Origin: Enterobacter asburiae
GTDB taxonomy: Bacteria > Pseudomonadota > Gammaproteobacteria > Enterobacterales > Enterobacteriaceae
DNA: 64,000 nucleotides
Direction of reading: 5' to 3'
Assembly: GCA_011754535.1 (NCBI GenBank)
Contig: JAAQVN010000001.1
Location: 1,674,001 to 1,738,000 of the forward strand
Below are positions 39,103 through 49,315 of this stretch, in pieces. How positions within the stretch are numbered: position 1 is the first letter of the stretch; every line of letters begins with the position of its first letter. The notes under the pieces are model-generated. The model had not been told where the DNA came from and searched no databases. It saw nothing but the letters and a program-made list of their open reading frames with translations. Both the position numbers and the translations under genes were made by a program.

Positions 39103-40503
39103 TTAGAAGCTGGCGTTGCGTGGAGTACGCGGGAACGGAATCACGTCACGCACGTTCTGAACACCGGTAACGTAGGCGATCAGGCGCTCGAAGCCCAGAC
39201 CAAAACCGGCGTGCGGAACGGTGCCGTAACGGCGCAGGTCGCGATACCAGCTGTAGTCCGCAGGGTTGAGACCCATCTCTTCCATACGTGCATCAAGCAC
39301 GTCCAGACGTTCTTCACGCTGGGAACCACCGATGATTTCACCGATGCCCGGCGCCAGTACGTCCATCGCTGCCACGGTTTTCCCGTCTTCGTTAAGGCGC
39401 ATATAGAAGGCCTTAATGTCTTTCGGGTAGTTTTTAACGACAACCGGCGCTTTGAAATGTTTCTCGGCGAGATAGCGTTCGTGCTCAGACGCCAGATCGA
39501 CGCCCCAGTAAACCGGGTTCTCGAACTTCTCACCGCATTTTTCAAGGACCGCTACCGCGTCGGTATAGTCCACCTGCGCAAAGTCGGCGGAGACGAAACG
39601 CTCCAGACGCGCCACCGCATCGCTGTCTACGCGCTCTGCGAAGAATTTCATGTCGTCAGGACGCTCTTCCAGAACCGCTTTGAAGACGTACTTCAGCATC
39701 GCTTCTGCGAGACCTGCAACGTCATTCAGATCGGCAAACGCCACTTCCGGCTCCAGCATCCAGAACTCCGCCAGGTGGCGGCTGGTGTTGGAGTTTTCGG
39801 CGCGGAAGGTTGGGCCGAAGGTGTAGATCTTAGACAGCGCACAGGCGTAGGTTTCGCCGTTGAGCTGGCCGGATACCGTCAGGAAGGCTTCTTTACCAAA
39901 GAAGTCTTTGTCATAGTCCACTTTACCTTCCGGCGTGCGCGGCAGGTTTTCCATGTCCAGCGTCGAGACGCGGAACATTTCGCCTGCACCTTCCGTATCG
40001 GACGCGGTGATCAGCGGAGTAGACACCCAGAAATAACCCTGCTCATCGAAGAAGCGATGCAGCGCCTGGGCCAGCGTATGACGCACGCGGGCCACCGCAC
40101 CAATCAGGTTGGTACGCGGACGCAGGTGCGCCACTTCACGCAGGTATTCGATGCTGTGACGTTTTGCCGCCATCGGGTAGGTGTCCGGATCTTCAACCCA
40201 GCCGGTCACTTCAATAGCAGAGGCCTGGATCTCGAAGCTCTGGCCCTGACCCGGGGATGCCACAACCACACCGGTGACGATAACGGAACAGCCCGTCGTC
40301 AGGCGCAGAACGTCATCATTGTAATTGGGCAGAGAATTATTAATGACGGCCTGTACAGGATCAAAGCAGGAACCGTCATAGACGGCAAGGAAGGAGATGC
40401 CAGCTTTAGAATCTCGGCGAGTACGCACCCATCCGCGCACGGTGACCTCCTGGTCAACGGCGACACGGCCCTGGAGTACGTCGGCTACAGGCACAACGCT
40501 CAT
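39103..40503 (-). CDS. asnS: Asparaginyl-tRNA synthetase
   Basis: A 466-residue class II synthetase. An N-terminal OB-fold anticodon-binding domain ([20 protein letters not shown]) is followed by the catalytic core with motif 2 ([19 protein letters not shown]) and motif 3 ([15 protein letters not shown]). The frame is open 15 codons upstream (to 40548), but the ATG at 40503 gives the E. coli N-terminus [16 protein letters not shown] and exact length. It sits between pncB and ompF as in K-12, with its own promoter and terminator. Confidence 0.98.
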   Translation of the reverse strand: MSVVPVADVLQGRVAVDQEVTVRGWVRTRRDSKAGISFLAVYDGSCFDPVQAVINNSLPNYNDDVLRLTTGCSVIVTGVVVASPGQGQSFEIQASAIEVTGWVEDPDTYPMAAKRHSIEYLREVAHLRPRTNLIGAVARVRHTLAQALHRFFDEQGYFWVSTPLITASDTEGAGEMFRVSTLDMENLPRTPEGKVDYDKDFFGKEAFLTVSGQLNGETYACALSKIYTFGPTFRAENSNTSRHLAEFWMLEPEVAFADLNDVAGLAEAMLKYVFKAVLEERPDDMKFFAERVDSDAVARLERFVSADFAQVDYTDAVAVLEKCGEKFENPVYWGVDLASEHERYLAEKHFKAPVVVKNYPKDIKAFYMRLNEDGKTVAAMDVLAPGIGEIIGGSQREERLDVLDARMEEMGLNPADYSWYRDLRRYGTVPHAGFGLGFERLIAYVTGVQNVRDVIPFPRTPRNASF

Positions 40504-40629
40504 AATATTCTCTCTGTTAATAGTCGGAAAAAATAAACACTTGTCCACCCTTATGGGGGGATATCTATGTTACCTGCCATCCGCTATCAGACAAGTAAAT
40601 TTCGCAGTCAAAAGAGAAGAATTGAGAAA

Positions 40630-40660
40630 TAAATAAGGGAAGGGAGCCCTGAAGGCTCCC
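40630..40660 (-). terminator. Terminator of pncB
   Basis: A 7-bp stem (40642-40648 with 40654-40660, GGGAGCC/GGCTCCC) is followed on the minus strand by CTTATTTATTT. It lies 9 bases beyond the pncB stop. Confidence 0.8.
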
Positions 40661-40668
40661 GTAAGCGC

Positions 40669-41871
40669 TTAACTGGCTTTTTTGATCTGAGGGAGATCGA
40701 ACGCTTTGCGCAATGCGCGGACAAACGCTTTGTCATGGCAGATGGTTTTACCCGGGCTGTCGGAGAGCTTTGCCACCGGCTTGCCGTTACATTCCACCAG
40801 CTTTATAACGATATTCAGAGGTTTTACCTGAGGAATGTCGCAGGTCAACCGGGTACCGATCCCGAAGCCCAGATTAATTCTGGCATTGAAATGACGATAC
40901 AGTTCTACGGCTTTCGCCAGGTCGAGATTATCGGAGAAGACCAGCACCTTGCACATCGGGTCAATACCGAGTTTTTGATAATGGGCAATCGCCTTTTCGC
41001 CCCATTCAACCGGATCCCCGGAGTCGTGGCGTAACCCCTGGTAACGTTCAGCGAACTCGGGACCAAAGTCGCGCAGGAAGGCATCCATCGTAATGCAGTC
41101 GGTCAGGGCGATCCCGAGTTGATCCGGGTACTCTTCAAGCCAGGCGGCCAGCGCCGCACGCTGGCTATTAGCCAGGTCAGGGCTAATTTGCTGATGTGCC
41201 TGGAACCACTCGTGTGCCTGGGTGCCCATTGGCGTCAGGTTGAGGCGACGCGCCAGATCGTAGTTACTGGTGCCCACGAACCACGGCTCCTGCTGCAGAC
41301 GTTCAACGATAGCCTGCTGAACCTCGCGAGAGAAGCGGCGACGGGTGCCGAAATCCATCAGGCGGAAACGGGACATATCCAGCCCTTCGGTCAGGGTAGA
41401 GAATGCTGCAAGTTTGTTTTCCAGCGAGGCGACCGCCTGTTCGACGCCGGTTTCAGGCGAACGGTAGCGGTGAGCCAGCTCGCTGATAACGGCGAGGAGC
41501 GGCACTTCCCACATGATCACTTCCCGCCACGGACCTTCAAGACGAATATCCAGCTTGCCGTTTTCGTTGGTCACGGTGACCTGTTCAGGCTTATAGCGGA
41601 AGTCGCGCAGCCAGTTCAGATAGTCCGCTTTGAAGAAAGGCAGGCCAGAAAGCCACTGGTATTCATCGTCCTGCAGCGTCAGATGCTGCATCGCATCGAC
41701 CTGTTCACGAATGGAGTCTGCGTAGATACCGAGCAAGTCGTCACCACGGCAGCGGAATTCCGCCGCGACGTGAACGTCATAGTAATGGTGGAAAACGGCT
41801 TGCTGCATATGCAGTTTATACGCGTCGGTATCCAGCAACGTATGCAGAACCGGAGAAGCGAATTGAGTCAT
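40669..41871 (-). CDS. pncB: Nicotinate phosphoribosyltransferase
   Basis: A 400-residue enzyme that salvages nicotinate to nicotinate mononucleotide with PRPP and ATP, feeding NAD synthesis. The family motifs are [19 protein letters not shown] at the N-terminus, [12 protein letters not shown] (containing the phosphorylated-His region), [13 protein letters not shown] and [13 protein letters not shown]. The frame is open 16 codons upstream, but the ATG at 41871 gives the E. coli start and length. A NadR operator-like palindrome lies 30 bases upstream. Confidence 0.97.
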   Translation of the reverse strand: MTQFASPVLHTLLDTDAYKLHMQQAVFHHYYDVHVAAEFRCRGDDLLGIYADSIREQVDAMQHLTLQDDEYQWLSGLPFFKADYLNWLRDFRYKPEQVTVTNENGKLDIRLEGPWREVIMWEVPLLAVISELAHRYRSPETGVEQAVASLENKLAAFSTLTEGLDMSRFRLMDFGTRRRFSREVQQAIVERLQQEPWFVGTSNYDLARRLNLTPMGTQAHEWFQAHQQISPDLANSQRAALAAWLEEYPDQLGIALTDCITMDAFLRDFGPEFAERYQGLRHDSGDPVEWGEKAIAHYQKLGIDPMCKVLVFSDNLDLAKAVELYRHFNARINLGFGIGTRLTCDIPQVKPLNIVIKLVECNGKPVAKLSDSPGKTICHDKAFVRALRKAFDLPQIKKAS

Positions 41872-41900
41872 AGGTGCGCTGTAGCATCCTCTCACGGGAG

Positions 41901-41918
41901 CGTTTAGTACAATAAACA
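41901..41918 (-). promoter_or_regulatory. NadR operator upstream of pncB
   Basis: CGTTTA-GTACAA-TAAACA matches the NadR palindrome TGTTTA-N6-TAAACA at 11 of 12 fixed positions. It is centred about 38 bases before the pncB ATG. A second, half-degenerate copy (TGTTTA-N6-TATTGA) is at 41935-41952. NadR represses pncB in E. coli and Salmonella when NAD is plentiful. Confidence 0.8.
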
Positions 41919-42125
41919 ACTCCGGAGTATACCTTGTTTAGTGATTTATTGAACCCCGATCACAACATAAGCACACTTTATGGTCGAGCGCATTTCGTGC
42001 CCCGTGTTATACAAATGTAGCGAAAAAGGTGTTTCTGCCTGAAAAGATGAACATTCTGCATAGCGCGTTTTGCGCAACAGGAATATATTGAAACGTTACT
42101 CGACAAACGATGCATAAGGTTTTCT

Positions 42126-44738
42126 ATGACACAACAGCCACAAGCCAAATACCGCCACGACTACCGCGCGCCGGAATACCTGATTAGCGATATCGATCTG
42201 ACTTTTGACCTGGATGCCGCAAAAACCGTTGTGACAGCGATAAGCCAGGTGACGCGCCACAGCGCGACAGCCGTACCGCTGCGTCTGGATGGCGAAGATC
42301 TGACGCTGGTCTCCCTGCATATTAATGATGAACCCTGGTCAGACTATAAAGAAGAAGGCAACCAGCTGGTCATCGACAACCTGCCGGAACGCTTTACGCT
42401 GCGCATCGTGAATGAAATCAGCCCTGCCGCCAACACGGCGCTGGAAGGGCTTTACCAGTCAGGCGTGGCCCTGTGTACCCAGTGTGAAGCAGAAGGTTTC
42501 CGCCACATTACCTGGTATCTGGACCGCCCGGATGTGCTGGCGCGTTTTACGACGAAAATCATTGCCGATAAAACGCTCTACCCGTTCCTGCTCTCCAACG
42601 GCAACCGCGTCGGTGAGGGTGAGCTGGAAAATGGCCGTCACTGGGTGCAGTGGCAGGATCCATTCCCGAAACCATGCTACCTGTTTGCGCTGGTGGCCGG
42701 TGATTTCGACGTGCTGCGTGATACCTTTAAAACCCGCTCTGGCCGTGAAGTGGCGCTGGAACTGTTCGTTGACCGCGGCAACCTCGACCGCGCGCCGTGG
42801 GCGATGACCTCGCTCATCAACTCCATGAAGTGGGACGAAGAGCGCTTTAGTCTCGAATATGACCTCGACATCTATATGATCGTCGCCGTCGACTTCTTCA
42901 ACATGGGCGCAATGGAGAACAAAGGCCTTAACGTCTTTAACTCCAAGTACGTGCTGGCACGTACGGATACCGCCACCGATAAAGACTACCTCGATATCGA
43001 GCGCGTGATCGGCCACGAATATTTCCACAACTGGACCGGTAACCGCGTCACCTGCCGCGACTGGTTCCAGCTGAGCCTGAAAGAGGGCCTGACCGTCTTC
43101 CGTGACCAGGAGTTCAGCTCCGATCTCGGCTCGCGGGCGGTCAACCGCATCAACAACGTGCGTACCATGCGCGGCCTGCAGTTTGCGGAAGATGCCAGCC
43201 CAATGGCGCACCCAATCCGTCCGGACAAAGTCATCGAGATGAACAACTTCTACACCCTGACGGTGTACGAGAAGGGCGCTGAAATTATCCGCATGATCCA
43301 CACCCTGCTGGGTGAGGAGAACTTCCAGAAAGGGATGCAGCTCTATTTCGAGCGCCACGACGGCAGCGCGGCCACCTGCGATGACTTTGTGCAGGCGATG
43401 GAAGATGCGTCCAATGTTGATCTCTCTCACTTCCGCCGCTGGTACAGCCAGGCCGGGACCCCAATTGTCACCGTTAAGGACGACTACAATCCGGAAACCG
43501 AGCAGTACACTCTGACCATCAGCCAGCGCACGCCGCCAACCGCCGAGCAGGAAGAGAAATATCCGCTGCACATTCCGTTCAGCATTGAGCTGTACGACAA
43601 TGAAGGCAACGTCATCCCGCTGCAGAAGGGCGGCCACCCGGTGCACCACGTGCTGAACGTGACTCAGGCAGAGCAGACCTTTATCTTCGACAACGTCTAC
43701 TTCCAGCCGGTGCCTGCGCTGCTGTGCGAATTCTCCGCGCCGGTGAAGCTGGAGTACAAGTGGAGCGACCAGCAGCTGACGTTCCTGATGCGTCACGCGC
43801 GCAACGATTTCTCCCGCTGGGACGCCGCGCAAAGCCTGCTGGCAACCTACATCAAGCTCAACGTGAACCGCTACCAGCAGGGCCAGCCGCTGACGCTGCC
43901 GGTGCATGTGGCAGACGCGTTCCGCGCCATCCTGCTGGATGAGAAGATTGATCCGGCGCTGGCGGCTGAAATTCTGACCCTGCCGTCTGCGACGGAAATT
44001 GCGGAGCTGTTTGACATCATTGACCCGATTGCCATCGTGGCCGTGCGTGAAGCGCTGACCCGCACGCTGGCGACCGAACTGGCGGATGAGTTCCTGGCAC
44101 TCTACAACGCCAACAAGCTTGACGCGTATCGCGTGGAACATGCGGACATCGGTAAACGTTCTCTGCGCAATACCTGCCTGCGCTATCTTGCGTTTGGCGA
44201 GGCAGAGCTGGCAAACACGCTGGTGAGCAAGCAGTATCACGAAGCGGATAACATGACGGACGCGCTGGCCGCGCTGTCGGCAAGCGTTGCCGCCGAACTG
44301 CCGTGCCGCGATGCGCTGATGCAGGAGTACGACGACAGATGGCACCAGGATGGCCTGGTGATGGACAAGTGGTTCATCCTGCAGGCGACCAGCCCGGCGG
44401 CGGATGCCCTCAGCAAGGTCCGCAGCCTGCTGAAGCACCGTTCGTTCACCATGAGCAACCCAAACCGCGTGCGCTCGCTGATTGGCGCATTTGCCAGCAG
44501 CAACCCGGCCGCGTTCCACGCCGAAGACGGCAGCGGCTATCAGTTTATGGTAGAAATGCTGACCGAGCTGAACAGCCGTAACCCGCAGGTGGCTTCCCGC
44601 CTGATTGAGCCGCTGATCCGTCTGAAACGCTACGATGCGAAGCGTCAGGCGAAGATGCGTGCCGCGCTTGAGCAGCTGAAAGGGCTGGAGAACCTGTCTG
44701 GCGATCTGTACGAGAAGATTGCTAAGGCCTTAGCGTAA
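42126..44738 (+). CDS. pepN: Aminopeptidase N
   Basis: An 870-residue M1 zinc aminopeptidase, the main cytosolic aminopeptidase of enterobacteria, working downstream of ATP-dependent proteases. The exopeptidase motif GAMEN (about 261-265) and HEYFHNWTGNR (zinc ligands about His297 and His301, catalytic Glu298) are intact, with the third ligand Glu in the following SLKEGLTVFRDQEF. A C-terminal helical domain closes the active site. Length equals E. coli PepN. It is divergent from pncB across 254 bases and convergent with ssuB, with two palindromic repeats between. Confidence 0.98.
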   Translation: MTQQPQAKYRHDYRAPEYLISDIDLTFDLDAAKTVVTAISQVTRHSATAVPLRLDGEDLTLVSLHINDEPWSDYKEEGNQLVIDNLPERFTLRIVNEISPAANTALEGLYQSGVALCTQCEAEGFRHITWYLDRPDVLARFTTKIIADKTLYPFLLSNGNRVGEGELENGRHWVQWQDPFPKPCYLFALVAGDFDVLRDTFKTRSGREVALELFVDRGNLDRAPWAMTSLINSMKWDEERFSLEYDLDIYMIVAVDFFNMGAMENKGLNVFNSKYVLARTDTATDKDYLDIERVIGHEYFHNWTGNRVTCRDWFQLSLKEGLTVFRDQEFSSDLGSRAVNRINNVRTMRGLQFAEDASPMAHPIRPDKVIEMNNFYTLTVYEKGAEIIRMIHTLLGEENFQKGMQLYFERHDGSAATCDDFVQAMEDASNVDLSHFRRWYSQAGTPIVTVKDDYNPETEQYTLTISQRTPPTAEQEEKYPLHIPFSIELYDNEGNVIPLQKGGHPVHHVLNVTQAEQTFIFDNVYFQPVPALLCEFSAPVKLEYKWSDQQLTFLMRHARNDFSRWDAAQSLLATYIKLNVNRYQQGQPLTLPVHVADAFRAILLDEKIDPALAAEILTLPSATEIAELFDIIDPIAIVAVREALTRTLATELADEFLALYNANKLDAYRVEHADIGKRSLRNTCLRYLAFGEAELANTLVSKQYHEADNMTDALAALSASVAAELPCRDALMQEYDDRWHQDGLVMDKWFILQATSPAADALSKVRSLLKHRSFTMSNPNRVRSLIGAFASSNPAAFHAEDGSGYQFMVEMLTELNSRNPQVASRLIEPLIRLKRYDAKRQAKMRAALEQLKGLENLSGDLYEKIAKALA

Positions 44739-44749
44739 TACGAAAAAGT

Positions 44750-44780
44750 GCCCGGTGGCGCTACGCTTACCGGGCCTACA
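44750..44780. repeat. REP-type extragenic palindrome
   Basis: GCCCGGTGGCGCTACGCTTACCGGGCCTACA-type sequence: arms GCCCGGT (44750-44756) and ACCGGGC (44769-44775) followed by CTACA. This is the classic enterobacterial REP layout. It lies between the convergent pepN and ssuB genes. Confidence 0.85.
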
Positions 44781-44790
44781 TATGGATTTC

Positions 44791-44825
44791 TCCCTCTCCC
44801 CGTGGGAGAGGGCCGGGGTGAGGGC
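44791..44825. repeat. Dispersed extragenic palindrome (CCCTCTCCC family)
   Basis: A perfect 9-bp hairpin (CCCTCTCCC 44792-44800, GGGAGAGGG 44804-44812) is followed by CCGGGGTGAGGG. This palindrome family is scattered between genes in many proteobacteria. It ends one base before the ssuB stop codon and may also stabilise or end the convergent transcripts. Confidence 0.75.
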
Positions 44826-44826
44826 A

Positions 44827-45597
44827 TCAGGCATTGGCCTTAGCTCGTTCTAACTCCGTACCCCCGCGCTTCATCACCCGATCCAACACCTCCGCTTCCA
44901 GCTCCGCCAGTCTTGCTGAGCCCACGCGACGAGGCCGCGGAAGATCCACTGTCAGATCAAGACCTATTTTCCCATCCTCTATTAACAGCACCCGGTCAGC
45001 CATCGCCACGGCTTCGCTCACGTCATGCGTCACCAGCAGCACCGTAAATCCGTGCGCCTGCCAGAGCGATTCAATCAAATCCTGCATTTCGATCCGCGTC
45101 AGGGCGTCCAGCGCACCGAGCGGCTCGTCAAGCAGCAGCAGGCCGGGACGGTGAATCAATGCCCGCGCCAGCGCCACGCGCTGCTTTTGCCCTCCCGAGA
45201 GGGCCGCAGGCCATTCACCTGCGCGGTTTTCCAGCCCGACGGCGGCCAACGCCCTACGGGCTTCCTCCCGCCAGTTTCCTTTGAGCCCCAGCCCGACGTT
45301 ATCAATCACAGTTTTCCATGGCAGCAGGCGCGCGTCCTGAAACATCATGCGGGTATCGTCCTGAATATTGGCCAGCGGCGTTGTTCCCGCCAGTATGTCG
45401 CCGCCGTTGGGGGCTTCCAGTCCGGCCAGAAGACGTAGCAGCGTACTCTTCCCACCGCCGCTTCGCCCGACAACGGCCACAAATTGCCCGGCGGGAATAT
45501 GCAGATCCAGCCCGTTGAGAATGGTGTTTTCGCCGTAGCGTTTGGTTACGCCGTTCAGCAGCAGCGGCGTGCCCTGATTTAGTCGTGCAGTATTCAT
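44827..45597 (-). CDS. ssuB: Aliphatic sulfonate ABC transporter ATP-binding protein
   Basis: A 256-residue ATPase of the taurine/nitrate/sulfonate importer group. Walker A is GRSGGGKST, signature [15 protein letters not shown], Walker [13 protein letters not shown] and the switch His is in [10 protein letters not shown]. It powers uptake of alkanesulfonates through SsuC. The frame is open 20 codons upstream, but the ATG at 45597 gives the family start ([14 protein letters not shown]) and overlaps the ssuC stop by 4 bases. Last gene of ssuEADCB. Confidence 0.96.
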   Translation of the reverse strand: MNTARLNQGTPLLLNGVTKRYGENTILNGLDLHIPAGQFVAVVGRSGGGKSTLLRLLAGLEAPNGGDILAGTTPLANIQDDTRMMFQDARLLPWKTVIDNVGLGLKGNWREEARRALAAVGLENRAGEWPAALSGGQKQRVALARALIHRPGLLLLDEPLGALDALTRIEMQDLIESLWQAHGFTVLLVTHDVSEAVAMADRVLLIEDGKIGLDLTVDLPRPRRVGSARLAELEAEVLDRVMKRGGTELERAKANA

Positions 45598-46385
45598 GCT
45601 TTCGCCTCCTGAAGGGTGTAGGCCGGGTTCCAGCGCAGCCAACTGCGCTCCAGCCACTGGGCGCTAACGTCAGCGAGTTTGCCGAGCAGGGCATAAAGAA
45701 TAATGGCAACTACCACCACGTCCGTTTGCAGGAATTCGCGGGCGTTCATCGCCAGATACCCGATGCCGGAGTTGGCCGATATAGTTTCCGCCACAATCAG
45801 GGTCAGCCACATCAGGCCGAGCGCAAAGCGCACCCCGACCATGATGGAGGGCAGGGCGCCCGGCAGGATCACGTGAGTAAAGAGAGAAAAACCCGACAAG
45901 CCGTAGCTTCGTGCCATCTCCACCAGACCACGATCGATATTGCGGATGCCGTGCCAGGTGTTGATGTATATCGGGAACAGCGTGCCCAGCGCCACGAGGA
46001 AGATCTTGGCGCTTTCATCAATCCCAAACCATAAAATCACCAGCGGGATCAGCGCCAGATGCGGCACGTTGCGCAGCATCTGAATGGAGGTATCCAGCAG
46101 CCGCTCGCCCCAGCGGGAAAGGCCGCTGAGCAACCCCAGCACCAGACCAATGCTGCCGCCGATGGAAAACCCAATCACCGCGCGCCAGGAGCTGATTGCC
46201 AGATGCTGCCACAGCTCGCCGCTGACGCTCAGCGACCAGAACGCTTCGATAACGCCCTCGGGAGAGGGCAAAATGCGGCTCGACAACCAGCCGGTGGACG
46301 ACGCGAGCTGCCAGAGAGCCACGATGCCGACGGGCAAAAACCACGGTGCGGCGCGCAGCAGCCATTTTTGTGAAGTGGCAGACAT
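45594..46385 (-). CDS. ssuC: Aliphatic sulfonate ABC transporter permease
   Basis: A 263-residue inner-membrane permease with about six helices and the EAA loop contacting SsuB ([29 protein letters not shown]). The frame could begin at a GTG two codons upstream (46391), but the ATG at 46385 stands 5 bases after AAGGAG and gives the E. coli length, so it is chosen. It lies 9 bases after ssuD and overlaps ssuB by 4. Confidence 0.96.
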   Translation of the reverse strand: MSATSQKWLLRAAPWFLPVGIVALWQLASSTGWLSSRILPSPEGVIEAFWSLSVSGELWQHLAISSWRAVIGFSIGGSIGLVLGLLSGLSRWGERLLDTSIQMLRNVPHLALIPLVILWFGIDESAKIFLVALGTLFPIYINTWHGIRNIDRGLVEMARSYGLSGFSLFTHVILPGALPSIMVGVRFALGLMWLTLIVAETISANSGIGYLAMNAREFLQTDVVVVAIILYALLGKLADVSAQWLERSWLRWNPAYTLQEAKA

Positions 46386-46394
46386 GGTCACTCC

Positions 46395-47540
46395 TTAGCT
46401 TTGTGCGGCTTTACGTGGAATAAACTCGTTTGCCACCGCTTCGCCCTGCAGCTGGAGCCGCTGCGGCTGCGGAATTTCTGGAATGGCGACGTCCAGATGT
46501 GGGAATAACAGCTCGCCCACCTTGTAGGCCTCTTCCAGGTGCGGATAGCCGGAGAGGATAAAGCTGTCGATGCCCAGGTCAGCGTATTCATTAATCCGCG
46601 CGGCCACGGTTGGCCCGTCGCCGACCAGCGCCGTGCCCGCGCCGCCGCGTACCAGACCGACGCCCGCCCACAGGTTCGGGCTGATTTCCAGATTCTCGCG
46701 CTTGCCGTTGTGCAGAGAGGCCATGCGGTGCTGCCCGACGGAATCGGTTTTGGCAAACGCAGCCTGCGCCTTTGCGATGGTCTCATCGTCCAGGTGGGAG
46801 ATCAGACGGTCTGCCGCCTGCCAGGCTTCTTCATTGGTTTCACGCACAATCACGTGCAGGCGAATCCCAAAGCGTACCCTGCGGCCATGAGCGGCGGCTT
46901 TGGCCCGGACCTGGGCAATTTTCTCTTTCACCAGCTCCGGTGGCTCGCCCCAGGTCAGATAGAGATCGACCTGCTCGGCGGCCAGATCCTGAGCCACATC
47001 CGACGATCCGCCAAAATAGAGCGGAGGACGCGGCTGCTGCACCGGCGGGAAGTAAAGCTTCGCGTCGCGAACGTGAATATGCTTGCCTTCGAAGGTGACG
47101 GTCTCTCCTTCCAGCAGGCGCCGCCAGACGTGGGTAAACTCGGCGGAGGCTTCATAGCGCTCGGTATGGTCGAGGAACACGCCGTCGCCCGCCAGCTCCT
47201 GCGGATCGCTGCCCGTCACCAGGTTAAACAGGGCGCGGCCGTTGGAGAGTCTGTCCAGCGTTGCCGCCTGACGCGCCGCCACGGTGGGGGAGACAACGCT
47301 CGGGCGCAATGCAACCAGGAATTTAAGGCGCTGAGTGACCGGGATCATCGACGCAGCCACCAGCCAGGCATCCTCGCACGAGCGTCCGGTCGGGATCAGC
47401 ACGCCGGTAAAACCGATTCGGTCCGCCGCCTGCGCAATCTGCTGCAGGTAGGCATGGTCAACCGGGCGCGAGCCCTCTTCTGTGCCAAGATAGTGTCCAT
47501 CGCCGTGGGTGGGTAAAAACCAGAAAAGATTCAGACTCAT
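46395..47540 (-). CDS. ssuD: FMNH2-dependent alkanesulfonate monooxygenase
   Basis: A 381-residue TIM-barrel flavin monooxygenase of the bacterial luciferase family. It uses reduced FMN from SsuE and oxygen to release sulfite from C1-C10 alkanesulfonates, giving sulfur during sulfate limitation. Visible landmarks are [29 protein letters not shown] (conserved Cys), [26 protein letters not shown] and LVTGSDPQE. Length equals E. coli SsuD. It overlaps the end of ssuA by 4 bases. Confidence 0.97.
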   Translation of the reverse strand: MSLNLFWFLPTHGDGHYLGTEEGSRPVDHAYLQQIAQAADRIGFTGVLIPTGRSCEDAWLVAASMIPVTQRLKFLVALRPSVVSPTVAARQAATLDRLSNGRALFNLVTGSDPQELAGDGVFLDHTERYEASAEFTHVWRRLLEGETVTFEGKHIHVRDAKLYFPPVQQPRPPLYFGGSSDVAQDLAAEQVDLYLTWGEPPELVKEKIAQVRAKAAAHGRRVRFGIRLHVIVRETNEEAWQAADRLISHLDDETIAKAQAAFAKTDSVGQHRMASLHNGKRENLEISPNLWAGVGLVRGGAGTALVGDGPTVAARINEYADLGIDSFILSGYPHLEEAYKVGELLFPHLDVAIPEIPQPQRLQLQGEAVANEFIPRKAAQS

Positions 47541-48499
47541 GATTTAGCTCCTTCTTTGCCTGCGGGCTGCCAGATGCGTTCGCGGATATCGACCTGTTTT
47601 GGCACCAGACGGTTTTGATAGAAGAGGTCAGCGGTTTGTTGCTGAAGTGCGGCGACGTGTGCATCCACGGGCGCAATGGTGGTGGGCGGACGGTGGTTGA
47701 GATAGCTCGCGATCACCGGTTCAGGCAACCCCATGGTCTTCGCCAGCAGGGCAATGCTCGCCTGACGCTGGGTCTGGGTCAGCGCATCGGCCTGGGTAAA
47801 GGTATCCAGTACGCCCTGAATAAATGCGCCGTTCTTTTCCGCGTAAGGGCGCGCGGCGAGATAGAACGAGCCGGTCTGTTTCAGCGTAGTGCCATCTTTC
47901 AGCACCCGAACGCCCCCTTGCAGTAAGGCTGCGGAGTAGTACGGATCCCAGATAGCCCAGGCATCAACGTTCTTCTGCTGGAACGCGGCGCGCGCGTCGG
48001 CAGGCGTCAGGTAAACGGGCTGAATGTCCGTGAACTTGAGCCCGGCTTCCTGTAAGGCGCGCAGCAGCAGGTTGTGCGAGCTGGAACCTTTCTGGAAAGC
48101 GACTTTATGCCCTTTAAGGTCTGCGACGCTTTTAATCTCACTGTTTTCAGGTACCAGAATGACTTCGGCTTTCGGTTTAGCGGGTTCTACGCCGACATAT
48201 ACCAGGTCCGCCCCGGCAGCCTGAGCAAAAATAGGCGGGATATCGCCCGTGCTGCCCAGATCGATACTGCCGACGTTCAGCGCTTCAAGCATCTGTGGCC
48301 CTGCCGGGAACTCTACCCAGGAAAATTTGGTGTCCGGGAAGCGTTTTTCCAGCAGCTGGTGGCTTTTTGCCAGCACCATGCTGACGCTGCCTTTCTGATA
48401 GCCAATGCGTAAGCTGTCCGGTGCGGCTTCTGCAGCCTGCGCCTGCGCGGTAAACGCCATCAGGCCAGCCAGTCCGAGGTAGGTTAAGGTTTTAAACAT
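47537..48499 (-). CDS. ssuA: Aliphatic sulfonate-binding periplasmic protein
   Basis: A 320-residue solute-binding protein. A signal peptide spans residues 1-22 ([22 protein letters not shown]). The mature protein has the SsuA/NMT1-like fold with [28 protein letters not shown] and [16 protein letters not shown]. The frame is open about 50 codons upstream into ssuE, but the ATG at 48499 begins the signal peptide and has AGGGGG upstream. It overlaps the ssuE stop by 8 bases and the ssuD start by 4. Confidence 0.96.
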   Translation of the reverse strand: MFKTLTYLGLAGLMAFTAQAQAAEAAPDSLRIGYQKGSVSMVLAKSHQLLEKRFPDTKFSWVEFPAGPQMLEALNVGSIDLGSTGDIPPIFAQAAGADLVYVGVEPAKPKAEVILVPENSEIKSVADLKGHKVAFQKGSSSHNLLLRALQEAGLKFTDIQPVYLTPADARAAFQQKNVDAWAIWDPYYSAALLQGGVRVLKDGTTLKQTGSFYLAARPYAEKNGAFIQGVLDTFTQADALTQTQRQASIALLAKTMGLPEPVIASYLNHRPPTTIAPVDAHVAALQQQTADLFYQNRLVPKQVDIRERIWQPAGKEGAKS

Positions 48500-49067
48500 G
48501 TGCGACCCCCTGCGGCGGATTAAAAGAAGGAACCTGGATATCCCGGCGATGCAGCGCGTGCCAGAAGGTTTCCAGCGCAGCATCAAGGCGGGTTTGCAGA
48601 TTCGGCGTAAAGTGCGGCTTATGCTGGTAGTCAATGACCTGTGAATCATCCGCGAAAACCCCGTGAAGGATCTCCTGAGCCTTCAGGGCGTTCAGCACCG
48701 GCTTCAGGGCATAATCCACCGCCAGTAAATGGGCAACCGTACCGCCCGTTGCCAGCGGCAGAACCACTTTGCCGTCCAGTGCGCGCTCGGGGAGAAGATC
48801 GAGCAGGGTTTTCAGCGCGCCCGAAAACGAGGCTTTATAAATCGGGGTCGCAACGATGAGGCCGTCCGCTTCCTTGAGCTGCTCAATGAGGGTTTTCAGC
48901 GCGGGGCTGTCGAAGCGGGCATACAGCAAATCTTCAGGTTCGAAGTTATGCAGATTCCAGTGGCACACTTCCACGTCGAGGGCGTTGAGCTTTTCACGGG
49001 CATATTCCAGCAGGGCGCTGGAGCGCGAAGGGAATCGTGGACTTCCGGCCAGGGTAATGACGCGCAT
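48492..49067 (-). CDS. ssuE: NADPH-dependent FMN reductase SsuE
   Basis: A 191-residue flavodoxin-fold oxidoreductase that supplies FMNH2 to SsuD. The N-terminal phosphate-binding loop is LAGSPRFPSRSSALLEYA; ATPIYKASFSGALKTLLDLLPERALDGK follows, as in the NADPH-FMN reductase family. The ribosome site AAGGAGGAG is strong. First gene of ssuEADCB, expected to be switched on by Cbl/CysB during sulfur limitation. In K-12 the elf fimbrial cluster lies upstream; here pyrD is next. Confidence 0.96.
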   Translation of the reverse strand: MRVITLAGSPRFPSRSSALLEYAREKLNALDVEVCHWNLHNFEPEDLLYARFDSPALKTLIEQLKEADGLIVATPIYKASFSGALKTLLDLLPERALDGKVVLPLATGGTVAHLLAVDYALKPVLNALKAQEILHGVFADDSQVIDYQHKPHFTPNLQTRLDAALETFWHALHRRDIQVPSFNPPQGVAHV

Positions 49068-49204
49068 ATCTCCTCCTTATAACTAATTGTTTGCTTTTAT
49101 CTAACATTCATAACAATTTTCAGGAGTGTGACATCGCGCGGTTATTCCACTAAATGATTTATCCGCAATTAAAATGCGAAAAAGCGCATAAGAAATAGAC
49201 AGGG

Positions 49205-49220
49205 AGGTAAACGATTGCGT
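49205..49220 (+). promoter_or_regulatory. PurR operator upstream of pyrD
   Basis: AGGTAAACGATTGCGT matches the PurR palindrome ACGCAAACGTTTGCGT at 13 of 16 positions. It is about 70 bases before the likely pyrD transcription start. pyrD belongs to the PurR regulon in E. coli. Confidence 0.72.
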
Positions 49221-49271
49221 TTTACGCCGATTTTTTGCCGCAGGTCAATTCCCTTTCTGAGCGGGATCGCC

Positions 49272-49311
49272 CATAATCCCCTCCCGGTTTGCACACCGGG
49301 AATCCAGGAGA
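49272..49311 (+). promoter_or_regulatory. pyrD promoter and leader hairpin (start-site-switch control)
   Basis: A -10 box CATAAT (49272-49277) precedes a C-rich start region. A perfect 7-bp hairpin follows (49282-49288 with 49295-49301, TCCCGGT/ACCGGGA), ending just before the ribosome site AGGAGA (49306-49311). In E. coli, low CTP shifts pyrD initiation to a downstream G so that the hairpin, which blocks the ribosome site, is not formed. The sequence has the same arrangement. Confidence 0.75.
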
Positions 49312-49315
49312 GTTC

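Noticed and set aside
42459..44519. Very long open frame (686 codons) on the minus strand across pepN, and similar ones opposite pflB, ycaO, rlmL and aroA
   Set aside because: They are antisense shadows created by strong codon bias of the real genes; compositions are rich in Arg, His and Gln without domains, and starts lack ribosome sites.
49068..49200. Specific Cbl/CysB sites before ssuE
   Set aside because: The AT-rich region is in the right place, but the loose consensus did not allow a defensible site or promoter assignment by eye.
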